Shown: one piece after another, positions 11,730 through 20,978 of the stretch
Layout of the letters: each line of letters begins with the position of its first letter
Position numbering within the stretch: position 1 is the first letter of the stretch
Assembly (NCBI RefSeq): GCF_040687965.1
Contig: NZ_CP156084.1
Location: 2,480,501 to 2,544,500 of the forward strand
From: Methylocystis echinoides
GTDB taxonomy: Bacteria > Pseudomonadota > Alphaproteobacteria > Rhizobiales > Beijerinckiaceae
DNA: 64,000 nucleotides
Direction: 5' to 3'
Notes under the pieces: generated by a model
What the model saw: the letters and a program-made list of their open reading frames with translations, nothing else
What the model was told of the DNA's origin: nothing
The model's database searches: none
Made by a program: the position numbers and the translations under genes

Positions 11730-12724
11730 GCCTCGACGTCGGCGATCAGTTGTCGCTTTTCCGCTTCCGCAAGGAAGGACGCCTCGAAACTGTTTTTCGC
11801 CAGCGTCGCGATCTCCGCCGGGGTGAGCGCAAAAGCCTGCGCCACCGCCAGATAATTGGCGTTCACATAGCCGCCGAAATAGGCGGGATCGTCTGAATTC
11901 ACCGTCGCCACTACGCCTTGCGCCATCAGCCGGCGAATGGGATGAGCGCGCATGTCCGGATAGACGCGGAGCCGGATATTGGAGAGCGGGCAAATCGTGA
12001 GCGGGACGCGATGACGGGCGAGCCGTTCGACCAGCGCGGGGTCGTCGATCGCGTGCACGCCATGGTCGATCCGCTCGACCTCGAGAATGTCGAGCGCCTG
12101 CGCAACATAAGCCGCCGGCCCTTCCTCGCCGGCATGCGCGACGACATGGAGCCCCATGGCGCGGGCGCGCTCGAAGAGCCGCGCGAATTTGGACGGCGGA
12201 TTGCCGGCTTCCGCCGAGTCGAGGCCGACGCCGGCGATCTTATCGAGCCAGGAACGCGCCTTGTCGAAGGTCTCCAGGGCGTCCGCTTCGTCGAGATCGC
12301 GCAGAAAACACATGATGAGACGCGACGTCGGGCCGCCCGCGCTTGCCGCTGCGTCGAACGCCCCCGTTAATCCCTCCATGATCGCCTCAAACGCGACGCC
12401 GCGGCGCAGATGCGCCTGCGGATCGAAAAAGATCTCGGCGTGGCGGATATTTTCGTCGCGGGCGCGGCGCAGATAGCTCGCCGCGAGATCGTGAAAATCG
12501 CGCGCCGTCAGCAGAACCTGCGTGGCCTGATAATAGAGGTCGAGAAACTCCTGGAGGTTCTCGAAGTCATAGGCGCTGCGCAGGGCCTCGACCGAGGCGT
12601 AGGGCAGGGCGACCCCGTTGCGCGCGGCCAGCGCGAAGACCATCTCGGGCTCCAGCGCGCCTTCGATGTGAAGATGCAGTTCGGCCTTGGGGAGGCGGGC
12701 TATGAAGCGCTCAGTATCAAGCAT
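11705..12724 (-). CDS. Adenosine/adenine deaminase
   Basis: A 339-aa metal-dependent purine deaminase of the amidohydrolase superfamily. Zinc-binding and catalytic motifs are present: HLHIEGAL near the N-terminus, HAGEEG in the middle, HG in IDHGVH, and SDDPAYFGG towards the end. In this family members with SDDPAYFG are often adenine rather than adenosine deaminases, so purine salvage is sure but the exact substrate is not. The ATG at 12724 was chosen because upstream codons lack family similarity. It is convergent with, and overlaps, rlmE. Confidence 0.88.
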   Translation of the reverse strand: MLDTERFIARLPKAELHLHIEGALEPEMVFALAARNGVALPYASVEALRSAYDFENLQEFLDLYYQATQVLLTARDFHDLAASYLRRARDENIRHAEIFFDPQAHLRRGVAFEAIMEGLTGAFDAAASAGGPTSRLIMCFLRDLDEADALETFDKARSWLDKIAGVGLDSAEAGNPPSKFARLFERARAMGLHVVAHAGEEGPAAYVAQALDILEVERIDHGVHAIDDPALVERLARHRVPLTICPLSNIRLRVYPDMRAHPIRRLMAQGVVATVNSDDPAYFGGYVNANYLAVAQAFALTPAEIATLAKNSFEASFLAEAEKRQLIADVEAYAVSTGD

Positions 12725-12873
12725 ACGGGCTTCCGCGTCTGTCTGGCAGGTAATCAGGCATATAGGGCGCACTCGAGGTCCCGCGGAGCAAAGCTCGCGC
12801 ATGGCTTCCTCTGCGGCGCGCGCGATCCATATTGTCTTGAGCCCTGGGCGGCTGGCGAGCGAACGAGCGCCTC

Positions 12874-13329
12874 ATGGATCGATTTCAAATTCTCCCGCAT
12901 CTCGCCGCCCTTGGCGCAGCCTATATCCTCGCTTTGCCCATTGGTTGGGATCGCGAAAGGGAAGACCGAAGCGCCGGGCTGAGAACCTTTCCGCTGGTCG
13001 CGATCGCATCTTGCGGCTTCATTCAGGCGGCCGAAGCGTTGCTCGTCAATTCCCCGGAAGGAATCGCCCGCATTGTCGAGGGCGTCGTTACCGGCATCGG
13101 CTTTATCGGCGGCGGCGCTATTCTCAAAACCGGCGCTTCCGTTCATGGCACGGCGACGGCGGCGAGTCTCTGGGCGACCGGCGCGGTCGGCGCCGCCGTT
13201 GCGCTGGGGACCTACGACGTTGCAATCGCAATCGCCGCCATGACCTTCGTGACGCTGAAGGTTATCACGCCATTCAAACAGGAAGGGGCGCAAGAATCGG
13301 CGCAGGCGAAGCGCGAAGGCCAAAAGTAA
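12874..13329 (+). CDS. MgtC/SapB family membrane protein
   Basis: A 151-aa inner-membrane protein with four predicted hydrophobic segments. It has the MgtC family hallmarks: LPIGWDRERE with charged residues between helices 1 and 2, AGLRTFPLVAIA, and the GIGFIGGGAI motif followed by TAASLWATGAVG. MgtC proteins modulate the F-type ATPase or magnesium homeostasis in other bacteria. Short MgtC proteins without the C-terminal ACT-like domain, as here, are common and functionally unassigned. The C-terminal tail is charged and Gln/Glu/Lys-rich. Confidence 0.85.
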   Translation: MDRFQILPHLAALGAAYILALPIGWDREREDRSAGLRTFPLVAIASCGFIQAAEALLVNSPEGIARIVEGVVTGIGFIGGGAILKTGASVHGTATAASLWATGAVGAAVALGTYDVAIAIAAMTFVTLKVITPFKQEGAQESAQAKREGQK

Positions 13330-13379
13330 CGTTTCGTCGCATGCGCCCGCACGACTGGTTACTGCGCGGACGCGGCGCT

Positions 13380-14822
13380 TCAGTCTGACAGAGCGACTTG
13401 CTGGGGGCGCGCATTGCGGCCTGTCAGTTCGTCGCCGGCGTTGGGCGACAGCCGGACAAAGCTGAAGAGCGACAGGGCGGAGATGGAGGCGACCACGAAA
13501 AAGGCCGGCGCGAAATCCTCCGCGCGCAGCATGCCGCCATCGTGCAAGGCCCGCGACGTCTCGAGCGCCGCCGCGCCGATGGCGACGCCGGTCGAGAGCG
13601 ACAATTGCTGGCCGACGGCCGCGAAGCTCGTCGCGTTGCTCATGGAATCGCGCGGAACGTCGGCGTAGCAGATCGCGTTGAGCGCCGTGAACTGCAGCGA
13701 ACGGAAGAAGCCGCCGATGAGCAGCGCCGCCATGATCAGCCAATGCGGCGTGGCCAGCGTGAAAAAGGCGTTGGCGGCGAGGAAGCAGACGGCGATCAGC
13801 GCATTGCCGATCAGCACGCGACGGAAACCGAAGCGCTTCAAGATCGGCTGCGCCGTGGTTTTCATCACCATCGCGCCCGCTGCGGAAATGAAGGTCAGGA
13901 ATCCCGACTCATAGGCGCTGAGGCCGAATCCCACCTGCAGCAGCAGCGGCAGCAGGAAGGGCGTCGCGCCGAGGCCGATGCGAAACAGGAACCCGCCATA
14001 GATCGCCGCCTGAAACGTCGGGATGCGCAGCAGCGCAAGATCGATGATCGGGTATTTGGCGCGCCGGGCGTGTCGGAGATAGGCAAGGAGAGACGCGGCG
14101 CCGACGCCGATGATCGCCGCGACGAGCGGCGCCGGCGCGAAGTTGCGCCCAAGCAGCGTGACGCCGAAGACGATGCAGGAGAGGCCGATCCCGGACAGCG
14201 CCGCGCCCGTCACGTCGAGCGGGGGCACGTCTTCTTCCTTGAGGTCGGGGATAAAGCGCGTCGTCAGCGCGACGCCGAGCAGGCCGATCGGCACATTGAT
14301 CCAGAAGATGTAACGCCAGTCGAAATAAGTGGCGAGGAAGCCGCCGAGCGGCGGCCCGATCAGCGGTCCGATGAGCGCGGGGATCGTCAGCCAGGCCATG
14401 GCGCGCACGAGCTCATGGCGCGGCGCCGTGCGCAGCAAGACGAGCCGACCGACCGGCACCATCATTGCGCCGCCCATTCCCTGCGCGACGCGGGCCGCGA
14501 CGATCTCGACGAGCGAGTGCGAAAAGCCGCAGAGGATGGACCCTACTGTAAACACCACGATCGCCGCGCGAAACACGCGGCGCGCGCCCAATTTGTCGGC
14601 CACCCAGCCCGAAAGCGGAATGAAGACCGCGAGCGACAGAAGATAGGACGTGAGCGCGAGTTTCAGCGCCACCGGGTCTTCGTGAAGATCCGAGGCCATC
14701 GCCGGCAGAGCGGTGGCGAGCACCGTGCCGTCGAGCTGCTCCATGAAAAGCGCGGTGGCGATGATGAGCGGGGTGACCAGAAAGGAGGGCTGTTTCCTCG
14801 TAAGGGCGGCGAGCGGCGTCAA
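13380..14822 (-). CDS. MFS multidrug exporter (DHA2/EmrB family)
   Basis: About 480 aa with roughly 14 hydrophobic segments, as expected of the EmrB/QacA family. Motif A is visible between helices 2 and 3 ([14 protein letters not shown]), the antiporter motif C region as [15 protein letters not shown], and a first helix [19 protein letters not shown] typical of DHA2 exporters. The start is uncertain: a TTG at 14822 overlaps the radC stop, while an ATG at 14888 lies well inside radC. Position after radC suggests readthrough from the map-radC unit. The substrate is unknown. Confidence 0.85.
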   Translation of the reverse strand: MTPLAALTRKQPSFLVTPLIIATALFMEQLDGTVLATALPAMASDLHEDPVALKLALTSYLLSLAVFIPLSGWVADKLGARRVFRAAIVVFTVGSILCGFSHSLVEIVAARVAQGMGGAMMVPVGRLVLLRTAPRHELVRAMAWLTIPALIGPLIGPPLGGFLATYFDWRYIFWINVPIGLLGVALTTRFIPDLKEEDVPPLDVTGAALSGIGLSCIVFGVTLLGRNFAPAPLVAAIIGVGAASLLAYLRHARRAKYPIIDLALLRIPTFQAAIYGGFLFRIGLGATPFLLPLLLQVGFGLSAYESGFLTFISAAGAMVMKTTAQPILKRFGFRRVLIGNALIAVCFLAANAFFTLATPHWLIMAALLIGGFFRSLQFTALNAICYADVPRDSMSNATSFAAVGQQLSLSTGVAIGAAALETSRALHDGGMLRAEDFAPAFFVVASISALSLFSFVRLSPNAGDELTGRNARPQQVALSD

Positions 14823-15550
14823 ATCAGCTTCAGCCCTTTGAAGCTCGTCTGTCCATTGCGGCCGACAATCAAATGATCGTGCACGCAAATGCCGAAGGGC
14901 TGCGCGATGACGGCGATCTCTTTGGTCATACGAATGTCGGCGGCCGAGGGCGTCGGGTCGCCGGAGGGGTGGTTATGGGCAAGGATGAGCGCGCTCGCGC
15001 CGAGCTCCAGCGCGCGCCGCACGACCTCGTGCGGGTAGACGGGGGTATGGTCGACCGTGCCGACGCCCTGAACCTCGTCGGCGATCAGGGCGTTGCGCTT
15101 GTCGAGAAAGAGAATGCGAAACTGCTCCCGCTCGGCGTAGGCCATGGCGGTGCGGCAATAGTCCATGACCGCGGAAAAGGAGGAGAGCACCGTCCGTTTT
15201 TCCAAAGCGCCGCGGGCCAGGCGCCGCGCGGCCGCTTCCGCAACCTTCAAATCGACAATGGCGCTCTCCGGCAACCCCGGGATTTCGCGCAGCCGCTCCG
15301 GGCGCGCGGCGATCGCCTCGGCGAAAGAGCCGAAACGTTCGACGAGCGCCTTGGCGAGCGGCTTCACGTCGCGGCGGGGGATGGCGCGAAAGAGAAGAAG
15401 CTCCATGAGCTCGTAATCGGCCAGGGCCGCTTCGCCCGCCTCCATGAAACGCTCGCGCAGACGTTGGCGATGGCCATGGTAATGCGGGACCGCGGCCTCC
15501 CCCAGGCCGGCCGGCGCCGTATCCAGAATGCCGTCGCCGCGTTTCCTCAT
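14819..15550 (-). CDS. radC: RadC family JAB/MPN-domain protein
   Basis: A 243-aa protein with an N-terminal helix-hairpin-helix region ([23 protein letters not shown] and EIPGLPES) and a C-terminal JAMM metalloprotease-like domain carrying [14 protein letters not shown]. The fold and motif are diagnostic of RadC (YeeS/YkfG family). Despite the name, a DNA-repair role is not supported in several bacteria and the biochemical function is open. Its start overlaps the map stop by 4 bases, so the two are translationally coupled. Confidence 0.93.
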   Translation of the reverse strand: MRKRGDGILDTAPAGLGEAAVPHYHGHRQRLRERFMEAGEAALADYELMELLLFRAIPRRDVKPLAKALVERFGSFAEAIAARPERLREIPGLPESAIVDLKVAEAAARRLARGALEKRTVLSSFSAVMDYCRTAMAYAEREQFRILFLDKRNALIADEVQGVGTVDHTPVYPHEVVRRALELGASALILAHNHPSGDPTPSAADIRMTKEIAVIAQPFGICVHDHLIVGRNGQTSFKGLKLI

Positions 15551-16386
15551 GAAGCCGCGCGCGGCGCCGCCGATGGATTGTCCAGTCCCTTGGGCGAGAG
15601 GGTGAATATCTCCGCGCCCGTCTCGGTCACGCCGATCGAGTGCTCGAATTGCGCCGAGAGGGAGCGGTCGCGCGTCACCGCCGTCCAGCCGTCGGAGAGA
15701 ATTTTGACCTGCGGCTTGCCCAGGTTGATCATGGGCTCGATGGTGAAGAACATGCCGGGGCGCAGCTCCAGGCCCTGGCCCCTCGCGCCATAGTGCAGAA
15801 TGTTCGGCTCGTCGTGAAAGACCCGGCCGAGCCCGTGGCCGCAGAAATCGCGCACGATGGAGCAGCGCTCGCTCTCGGCGTATTGCTGGATCGCCGCGCC
15901 AATGTCGCCCGTGGTCGCGCCCGGCTTCACCGCGGCGATGCCGCGCAACAGCGCTTCATAGGTCACGTCGATCAGCCGCTGCGCCTTGCGGGGGACGTCG
16001 CCCACCGCGAACATGCGGCTCGCGTCGCCGTGCCAGCCGTCGACGATGAAGGTCACGTCGATATTGACGATATCCCCGTCGCGAAGCGGCTTTGCGTCTG
16101 GGACGCCGTGACAGACGACGTGGTTGATCGAGGTGCAGATGGACTTGCGATAGCCCCGGTAATCCAGTGGCGCGGGATAAGCGCCATGAGCGATGGCGAA
16201 GTCGAAGACGAGGTCGTCGAGATGCTGGGTCGTGACTCCCGGCTTGACATGGGGCACGAGCATGTCGAGCGCCTCGGCGGTCAGGCGGCCGGCTTTGCGC
16301 ATGCCTTCGAAATCCGCGGGCCCGTGCAGCTTGATATGGCCGCTCTTGCGGCCGGCGGGAGCAAGATGGGATTCGATGAAGGTCAT
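15547..16386 (-). CDS. map: Methionine aminopeptidase, type I
   Basis: A 279-aa pita-bread metalloprotease that removes initiator Met from nascent proteins. Conserved features include [16 protein letters not shown] with the substrate-binding His, the metal ligands in [20 protein letters not shown], the [11 protein letters not shown] motif, and the Glu ligands in FTIEPM and near the C-terminus ([10 protein letters not shown]). The ATG at 16386 fits the family start (MTFIESHL) better than a farther upstream start. It heads the map-radC unit. Identification is firm. Confidence 0.95.
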   Translation of the reverse strand: MTFIESHLAPAGRKSGHIKLHGPADFEGMRKAGRLTAEALDMLVPHVKPGVTTQHLDDLVFDFAIAHGAYPAPLDYRGYRKSICTSINHVVCHGVPDAKPLRDGDIVNIDVTFIVDGWHGDASRMFAVGDVPRKAQRLIDVTYEALLRGIAAVKPGATTGDIGAAIQQYAESERCSIVRDFCGHGLGRVFHDEPNILHYGARGQGLELRPGMFFTIEPMINLGKPQVKILSDGWTAVTRDRSLSAQFEHSIGVTETGAEIFTLSPKGLDNPSAAPRAAS

Positions 16387-16631
16387 AGGGCTCTTTTTTC
16401 GCCAGGAATGGACGGGATTGATCGACAAGGTAGTGATTTCAACGGCCAAAGCAAGGACGGCGATCAAGCTGCGCCTTGGGCGCGCGCCGGACGGGCGCCG
16501 TTAGGCTCTAAACCGGCGGCGCGCACGCATTTTTTCCGCGAGGCGGGGTCGAGCGCCTCACATGCGCCGTCGCGAGACTTGGCGTTTGCGCCCGCCGTCG
16601 CCATAATCATGGCCTCCAGGGAGGCGGGCAG

Positions 16632-17384
16632 ATGAAGCACACCGGAACGGGCGACGCGCCGGCGACGGCGGCGGTTCTCGTCATCGGCGACGAAATCCTG
16701 TCGGGGCGCACCCAGGACGTCAACACGCGCTACATCGCCAATTATCTGGCCGAGATCGGCGTCGATCTGCGCGAGGCGCGGGTGGTCCCGGACGAAGAGG
16801 CCGAAATCGTCGCTGCGGTGAACGCGCTCCGGACCCGCTATACCTATCTCTTCACCACGGGCGGCATTGGCCCGACTCATGACGACATCACGGCGGATGC
16901 GGTCGCCAAGGCTTTCGGCGTCGAGATCGGCGAAGATTCCCGCGCCATCGCGTTGCTGCGCGAGCGCTTCACCGAGGAAGAACTCAACCCCGCCCGTCGC
17001 CGCATGGCCCGAATCCCCAGCGGCGCGGAGCTCGTGCGCAACGCGGCTTCGAAGGCCCCCGGGTTCTGGATCGGCAATGTCATCGTCATGGCGGGCGTTC
17101 CGAGCATCATGCAGTCGATGATGGACACGGTTGGCCCGCAGCTTAAGGGCGGCGCGCGCGTGCTCGTTGAAACGATCGAGGCGGGGGCGATCCCCGAGGG
17201 GAGCTATGCGATGGGGCTCGAGGACATCGCCCGCGCGCATGAGGCGGTCAGCATCGGCTCCTATCCGAAATTTACCAGCAGAGGCTTCGACAACCAGATC
17301 GTCTTGCGCAGCCGGGACGCGGCGCGACTCGGCGCGGCGGCCAAGGCCGTGCGCGCGCTTCTAGCCAAACTCGCAGCCGCCTGA
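16632..17384 (+). CDS. CinA-like molybdopterin-binding domain protein (COG1058)
   Basis: A 250-aa protein with one domain of the CinA N-terminal/MoaB-like fold: VLVIGDEILSGRTQDVNTRYIA, then TTGGIGPTHDDITADAV and PGFWIGNVIVMAGVPSIM. Full CinA proteins have an additional C-terminal nicotinamide-nucleotide amidase domain that is absent here. Single-domain versions are common in alphaproteobacteria; an NMN/ADP-ribose-related hydrolase role is known for CinA but not shown for these. A GGGAGG ribosome-binding site precedes the ATG. The gene is followed after 18 bases by gpt. Confidence 0.88.
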   Translation: MKHTGTGDAPATAAVLVIGDEILSGRTQDVNTRYIANYLAEIGVDLREARVVPDEEAEIVAAVNALRTRYTYLFTTGGIGPTHDDITADAVAKAFGVEIGEDSRAIALLRERFTEEELNPARRRMARIPSGAELVRNAASKAPGFWIGNVIVMAGVPSIMQSMMDTVGPQLKGGARVLVETIEAGAIPEGSYAMGLEDIARAHEAVSIGSYPKFTSRGFDNQIVLRSRDAARLGAAAKAVRALLAKLAAA

Positions 17385-17402
17385 CAAAGGGAGCGCGGAG
17401 AT

Positions 17403-17918
17403 ATGAAGGCCTTGCCGGAAAAAACCTTCCCCGTCTCCTGGGACATGTTCCACAGGGACGCGCGCGCCCTCGCCTGGCGGCTCGCCTCGATCGGCGGCTT
17501 CTCGGCGATTGTCGCCGTCACCCGCGGCGGCCTGGTGCCGGCTGGCATCATCGCCCGCGAACTCGGCATTCGCGTCATCGAGACCGTCTGCGTGGCGAGC
17601 TACCACGAGGAGACGGAGCGCGATGCGATTCAGGTGCTCAAGCCCCTGACCGAGACGATCCTGTCGCGGCCAAGCGAAGAAGTGCTGATCGTCGATGATT
17701 TGGTGGACACGGGCGCGACCGCCAGGGCCGTGCGGGAGATGCTGCCGCGGTCGCATTTCGCGACCGTCTACGCCAAGCCGCAGGGGCTGCCGATGGTCGA
17801 CACTTTCGTCACCGAAGTCTCGCAGGACACCTGGATCTATTTTCCCTGGGACACTGGCCTGTCCTTTCAGGCGCCGATCCGCAAGACGCAGGACCTGCGC
17901 GAGAAAATCCGACGCTGA
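17403..17918 (+). CDS. gpt: Xanthine phosphoribosyltransferase
   Basis: A 171-aa type I phosphoribosyltransferase. The PRPP-binding signature [14 protein letters not shown] is at about residues 97-110, with the [11 protein letters not shown] loop near residue 40 and the C-terminal segment ISQ-like WIYFPWDT that is typical of bacterial Gpt. It salvages xanthine and guanine to nucleotides. It lies close behind the CinA-like gene and ends 56 bases before the tRNA-Leu gene. Confidence 0.92.
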   Translation: MKALPEKTFPVSWDMFHRDARALAWRLASIGGFSAIVAVTRGGLVPAGIIARELGIRVIETVCVASYHEETERDAIQVLKPLTETILSRPSEEVLIVDDLVDTGATARAVREMLPRSHFATVYAKPQGLPMVDTFVTEVSQDTWIYFPWDTGLSFQAPIRKTQDLREKIRR

Positions 17919-17974
17919 AATCTAAGCTTGTCGGCCTCGCCGGGCGCGCCCTATAAGAGACGCGTCGCGTGCAA

Positions 17975-18282
17975 GCGGGCGTGGCGAAACTGGTAGACGC
18001 AACGGACTTGAAGCAATTTGAGTGCTCCAGTGGGAAACCGCCGGAGTAGAACCGCTCAAAGTCGGGGAAACCTCTGAAAAAGTGGCGATCCCGAGCCAAG
18101 CCCGCCGTTAGGCGGGAAGGTGTAGAGACTAGACGGGCGGCGCCTAAGGCGCGATGAGCGCTAGGGCGAAGGGATAGTCCAGACCCCAAACCCGCGTCAG
18201 CGGGGCGGCGAAAGCCGTGGCGGGTAAGAAAATCCGTAGGGCCGCAAGGCCTGTGCCGGTTCGATTCCGGCCGCCCGCACCA
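17975..18282 (+). tRNA. trnL: tRNA-Leu(UAA) interrupted by a group I intron
   Basis: The 5' exon is 17975-18009 and the 3' exon 18229-18282, giving an 89-nt tRNA with encoded CCA. The acceptor stem GCGGGCG pairs with CGCCCGC (18272-18278), followed by discriminator A and CCA. The D arm contains GGTAGACGC, as in tRNA-Leu, and there is a long class II variable arm (GGGCCGCAAGGCCTGT). After removing the intron the anticodon arm reads ACGGA-CUUAAAA-UCCGU, so the anticodon is UAA, decoding UUA/UUG. Reading straight through would give a false UGA anticodon and break the molecule. Confidence 0.95.
18010..18228 (+). ncRNA. Group I self-splicing intron in tRNA-Leu(UAA), IC3-like, 219 nt
   Basis: Inserted between U34 and A35 of the anticodon; it starts with G and ends with G, as group I introns do. 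P1 is a 7-bp hairpin: exon ACUU (18006-18009) plus GAA pairs with UUUGAGU (18017-18023), with the splice-site U·G wobble and a GCAA loop. P2 is capped by GAAA (18034-18037). P3 pairs CGCUC (18053-18057) with GAGCG (18156-18160). P4 pairs UCGGG (18062-18066) with CCCGA (18090-18094). P6 is 18101-18116. P7 pairs GACUA (18127-18131) with UAGUC (18175-18179). P8 is 18140-18152, P9 18191-18204, and a further hairpin with GAAA loop lies at 18206-18217. It has no homing endonuclease ORF. The site is the same as in the cyanobacterial/plastid tRNA-Leu intron. Confidence 0.95.
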
Positions 18283-18434
18283 AGCCGGCCCTGCTGCAGA
18301 AACCTCTCCCTTTGCGCGCAACCAGGCGAGTTCCTGGCTCCATCGGATTTTGTTGGCGTGGCTTGATGTCCTGCGGCCGCGCGGCGCCTAGCTGAGGCGA
18401 AGGTGAACCGTCACCTGCACACATGAGGACAGAC

Positions 18435-18707
18435 ATGAAGAAGCTTTCTTCCACGACGCTGCGATTTGGCGCCGCGACTCTGGCCGCCGCCGCCGTGAGC
18501 GCATCGCCCGCCGCCGCCTTTCTGCACGAAAGCCATCACGGCGCCCATCACCGCGCTTCGGGCTGCTTCGTCACCACCTCGCCGACGCATAACACCAAGG
18601 GCATCCGCCATTGGCGCAGCCCTTGTCCGCACCATGAGCGCAAGCACCTCAATCCTTATCATCCCGGCCACCACCGCCCGCATCATCCCCACCCGTCGCC
18701 CCATTGA
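18435..18707 (+). CDS. Small secreted histidine-rich protein
   Basis: A 90-aa product with a signal peptide (KK, hydrophobic Ala-rich core, ASPAAA-F cleavage region near residue 28). The mature part is about a quarter histidine, with clusters such as HESHHGAHHR and a C-terminal HHPHPSPH, plus two cysteines. No known family is recognised. The composition suggests binding of divalent metal such as copper, nickel or zinc in the periplasm, but this is inference. It stands alone between the tRNA gene and a small unrelated ORF. The ATG at 18435 gives a better signal peptide than the in-frame ATG at 18423. Confidence 0.7.
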   Translation: MKKLSSTTLRFGAATLAAAAVSASPAAAFLHESHHGAHHRASGCFVTTSPTHNTKGIRHWRSPCPHHERKHLNPYHPGHHRPHHPHPSPH

Positions 18708-18838
18708 GCGCCACGCTTGCCGTTCTTCCCCGTTCCGTGGCCGGAATCCCCGCGGTCTTTGGCGGCTGATGCGCAGCAAGGCCGCCCATTGCGCCTTAAC
18801 TTCCCGAAAAACGAGTTTGGGGAAGAAAGGCGAAGGGC

Positions 18839-19033
18839 ATGCTCATCGTCATTTATATTTGCGCCAACGCCATCGCGCGCGATCAGTGCAACGACGAAAC
18901 GGCGCGCGCAGTCATCAAGCGTCAGGTCGAGAGCGTGATGTGCGGCGTGCCCAGCCAATACATGGCGCAACTGACCGGCGAGGCCGGCGTGAAGGAGGGC
19001 GAATATGCGCGGGTGCGGTGCATCATGAGATAA
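18839..19033 (+). CDS. Small hypothetical protein
   Basis: A 64-aa ORF starting MLIVIYICANAIARDQC, preceded by a purine-rich GAAGAAAGGCGAAGGG. It contains four cysteines. The N-terminus could be a short signal or an exported beta strand, but cleavage is unclear. Similar short proteins with an LVIYLCA-like start occur in Rhizobiales, without function. The stop is 12 bases from the convergent permease stop. Confidence 0.55.
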   Translation: MLIVIYICANAIARDQCNDETARAVIKRQVESVMCGVPSQYMAQLTGEAGVKEGEYARVRCIMR

Positions 19034-19045
19034 TCCGCCCCGCGG

Positions 19046-20464
19046 CTATTCCGACGGCGGCGCCGCGCCGGACATGTCGCGCGCAAGGCGGCTATGGCGC
19101 CGGCCGTAGAAGAAGTAGACGGCGAAACCGATCGCCAGCCAGATGATGAAGCGTTCCCAGGCGATCGCGGGCAGGCGTGACAAGAGCCAAAGCGAAAAAC
19201 CAATTCCGACGAGCGGCGTCACCGGCACGAAGGGCGCGCGGAAACTGCGCGGCGCGTCGGGCCGGGTGCGGCGCAGGACGATCACGGCCACGCAGATGAC
19301 GACAAAGGCGGAGAGCGTGCCGATATTCACAAGTTCGGCGACCTCCTTGATCGGATAGAGCGCGGCGACGACCGCCGTCGCCGCCCCGGCGATCAGCGTT
19401 GGCCGATGCGGCGTCCGAAAGCGCGGATGCAGGACGGCGAACCACGCGGGCAGCAGGCCGTCGCGGCTCATCGCGAACCAGATGCGCGCGCAGCCGAGGA
19501 GAAAGGCGAGCATTACGCTCGTGATGCCGGCGACTGCGGCAAGGGACACGATGAAGGCGACCCAGGGCAGGCCGATCGATTCGAAGGCGGTGACGACGGG
19601 CGCGGGATTATCGAGCGTGTCGTAACGAACGATACCGGTCAGAACCAGCGCCATGGCGACGTAGAGCGTAAGGGATATGGCGAGCGACAGCAGCACGGCG
19701 CGCGGCAGGTCGCGCTGCGGATGGCGCGCCTCCTCGGCCGCAGTCGTCAACGTGTCGTAGCCGAAGACCGCAAAGAACACGACCGCCGCGCCTTCCGTAA
19801 CGCCAGAGAAGCCGAAGGGCATGAACGGCCGCCAGTTCTCGACGCGGATATAGGGCAAGCCGACGGCGATCACGAAGATCACGGCGGCGACCTTGAGGAC
19901 GACCATCGCCGCGTTGAAGCGGGCGCCCCATTCGATGCGCAGCGTCAGCAACCCGCCGACGGCGAGCGCGCCGAGGGCCGCCAGAAGATCAAATCTGTGG
20001 CCGGGGCCGGTCCCGGGCGCGCCGGCGGCCCAGTCGGGCAGGGGGAGGCCGAGTTGCGCGAGGAGCGCTTGCAAATAAGCGGACCAGCCGATCGAGACCA
20101 CCGCGACGACCAGCGCATATTCGAGGAGCAGGTCCCAGCCGATGATCCAGGCGACAAATTCGCCGAGCACGGCGTAGGCGTAAGTGTAGGCGCTGCCCGC
20201 AGCCGGAATGAGGCCGGCGAATTCAGCGTAAGACAGCGCCGCCGCGCCGCTGGCGACGCCCGCGATGAGGAAGGACAGCGCCACCGCCGGGCCGGCCTGC
20301 GTCGCCGCCACCACGCCCGTGAGCACGAAGATGCCGACGCCAATGAGCCCGCCGAGTCCGATGCTGGTGAGCTGCCAGACCCCGAGAACGCGGCGGAAGC
20401 CCGAGCCGGCGTTCGATGACAGAGCGTCGATTGATTTGACGCGTCCAAGCTCTCGCAGCCTCAT
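19046..20464 (-). CDS. APC superfamily amino-acid permease
   Basis: A 472-aa membrane protein with about 12 hydrophobic segments. It has the APC family first-helix motif GLGGLIGVGIFVLTG and the second-helix region GPAVALSFLIAGVAS, plus FAVFGYDTLTTAAEEARHPQRDLPRA, characteristic of cationic amino-acid transporter-like permeases (YfnA/CAT group). It probably imports an amino acid across the inner membrane by proton symport; specificity is not evident. Transcribed away from smbP-like gene's terminator, it appears monocistronic. Confidence 0.88.
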   Translation of the reverse strand: MRLRELGRVKSIDALSSNAGSGFRRVLGVWQLTSIGLGGLIGVGIFVLTGVVAATQAGPAVALSFLIAGVASGAAALSYAEFAGLIPAAGSAYTYAYAVLGEFVAWIIGWDLLLEYALVVAVVSIGWSAYLQALLAQLGLPLPDWAAGAPGTGPGHRFDLLAALGALAVGGLLTLRIEWGARFNAAMVVLKVAAVIFVIAVGLPYIRVENWRPFMPFGFSGVTEGAAVVFFAVFGYDTLTTAAEEARHPQRDLPRAVLLSLAISLTLYVAMALVLTGIVRYDTLDNPAPVVTAFESIGLPWVAFIVSLAAVAGITSVMLAFLLGCARIWFAMSRDGLLPAWFAVLHPRFRTPHRPTLIAGAATAVVAALYPIKEVAELVNIGTLSAFVVICVAVIVLRRTRPDAPRSFRAPFVPVTPLVGIGFSLWLLSRLPAIAWERFIIWLAIGFAVYFFYGRRHSRLARDMSGAAPPSE

Positions 20465-20524
20465 GTGTCGCCCCCTCTGTCTAGGGCTTCACATAAGCAA
20501 TCGGGCGGGCGCTGTCATGCGGGT

Positions 20525-20550
20525 AAAAAAAAGCGGCCTTGCGGCCGCTT
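20525..20550 (-). terminator. Rho-independent terminator of the SmbP-like gene
   Basis: On the minus strand an 8-bp GC-rich stem AAGCGGCC/GGCCGCTT with a GCAA loop is followed directly by a run of T residues. It begins 10 bases after the stop codon of the SmbP-like gene and ends its transcript before the downstream permease. Confidence 0.88.
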
Positions 20551-20560
20551 TTCCAGCTGG

Positions 20561-20899
20561 TTACTTGCCTGCCGCCTCGAGATGCTTGAGCGCCTCTTCG
20601 GCATGCGTCGTCGCCACGTCGGCGTGCTTCATCTTGCCGTGCTCGATCGCCTGGTCGAGATGGGTGATCCCCTCCTTGACATGCGGGTTCGCCTTTTCCT
20701 TCTCGGCGGCGTTGGCGTGTTTCAGCGCCTCTTGGGCATGGGTGACGAGCACATCCGCGTGACCCATTTTCCCGTGTTCGATAGCCTGCTTTGTATGGGT
20801 GATAGCCTCCCCGACATGGTTTTCGGCGAGCGCCAGCCGGGGCGCCAAGAAGAGGCCGAGGCCGACAGAAAGAGCAAGAGCGAAAACGCGACGGTTCAT
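20561..20899 (-). CDS. Small metal-binding protein, SmbP-like, periplasmic
   Basis: A 112-aa protein with a signal peptide (MNRRVFALALSVGLGL... cleaving near ALA-EN). The mature part is made of imperfect repeats built on EAITHTKQAIEHGKMGHADVL, rich in His, Ala, Glu and Lys, forming a predicted helical bundle. The pattern resembles SmbP of Nitrosomonas europaea, which binds copper and other divalent metals in the periplasm. A GAGGAG ribosome-binding site precedes the ATG and a strong terminator follows. A role in copper or metal buffering is inferred. Confidence 0.78.
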   Translation of the reverse strand: MNRRVFALALSVGLGLFLAPRLALAENHVGEAITHTKQAIEHGKMGHADVLVTHAQEALKHANAAEKEKANPHVKEGITHLDQAIEHGKMKHADVATTHAEEALKHLEAAGK

Positions 20900-20978
20900 C
20901 GATATTCTCCTCGAAACAATGGTCCGCCGCTCTATATATGGGCGTCCGTGAACGACGATTCCAGTGGCTTTGAAGATT

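Noticed and set aside
13398-14876. 492-codon plus-strand frame opposite the MFS exporter
   Set aside because: Highly charged repetitive translation with no family features, antisense to a clear 14-helix transporter.
17975-18282. tRNA-Ser(UGA) or tRNA-Sec reading of the interrupted tRNA gene
   Set aside because: CUUGAAG appears to give UGA, but D-arm GGTAGACGC and the spliced loop CUUAAAA show tRNA-Leu(UAA); the G belongs to the intron.
18010-18454. Minus-strand ORFs covering the tRNA intron region
   Set aside because: They overlap a structured RNA gene and show no protein family, signal or ribosome-binding site.
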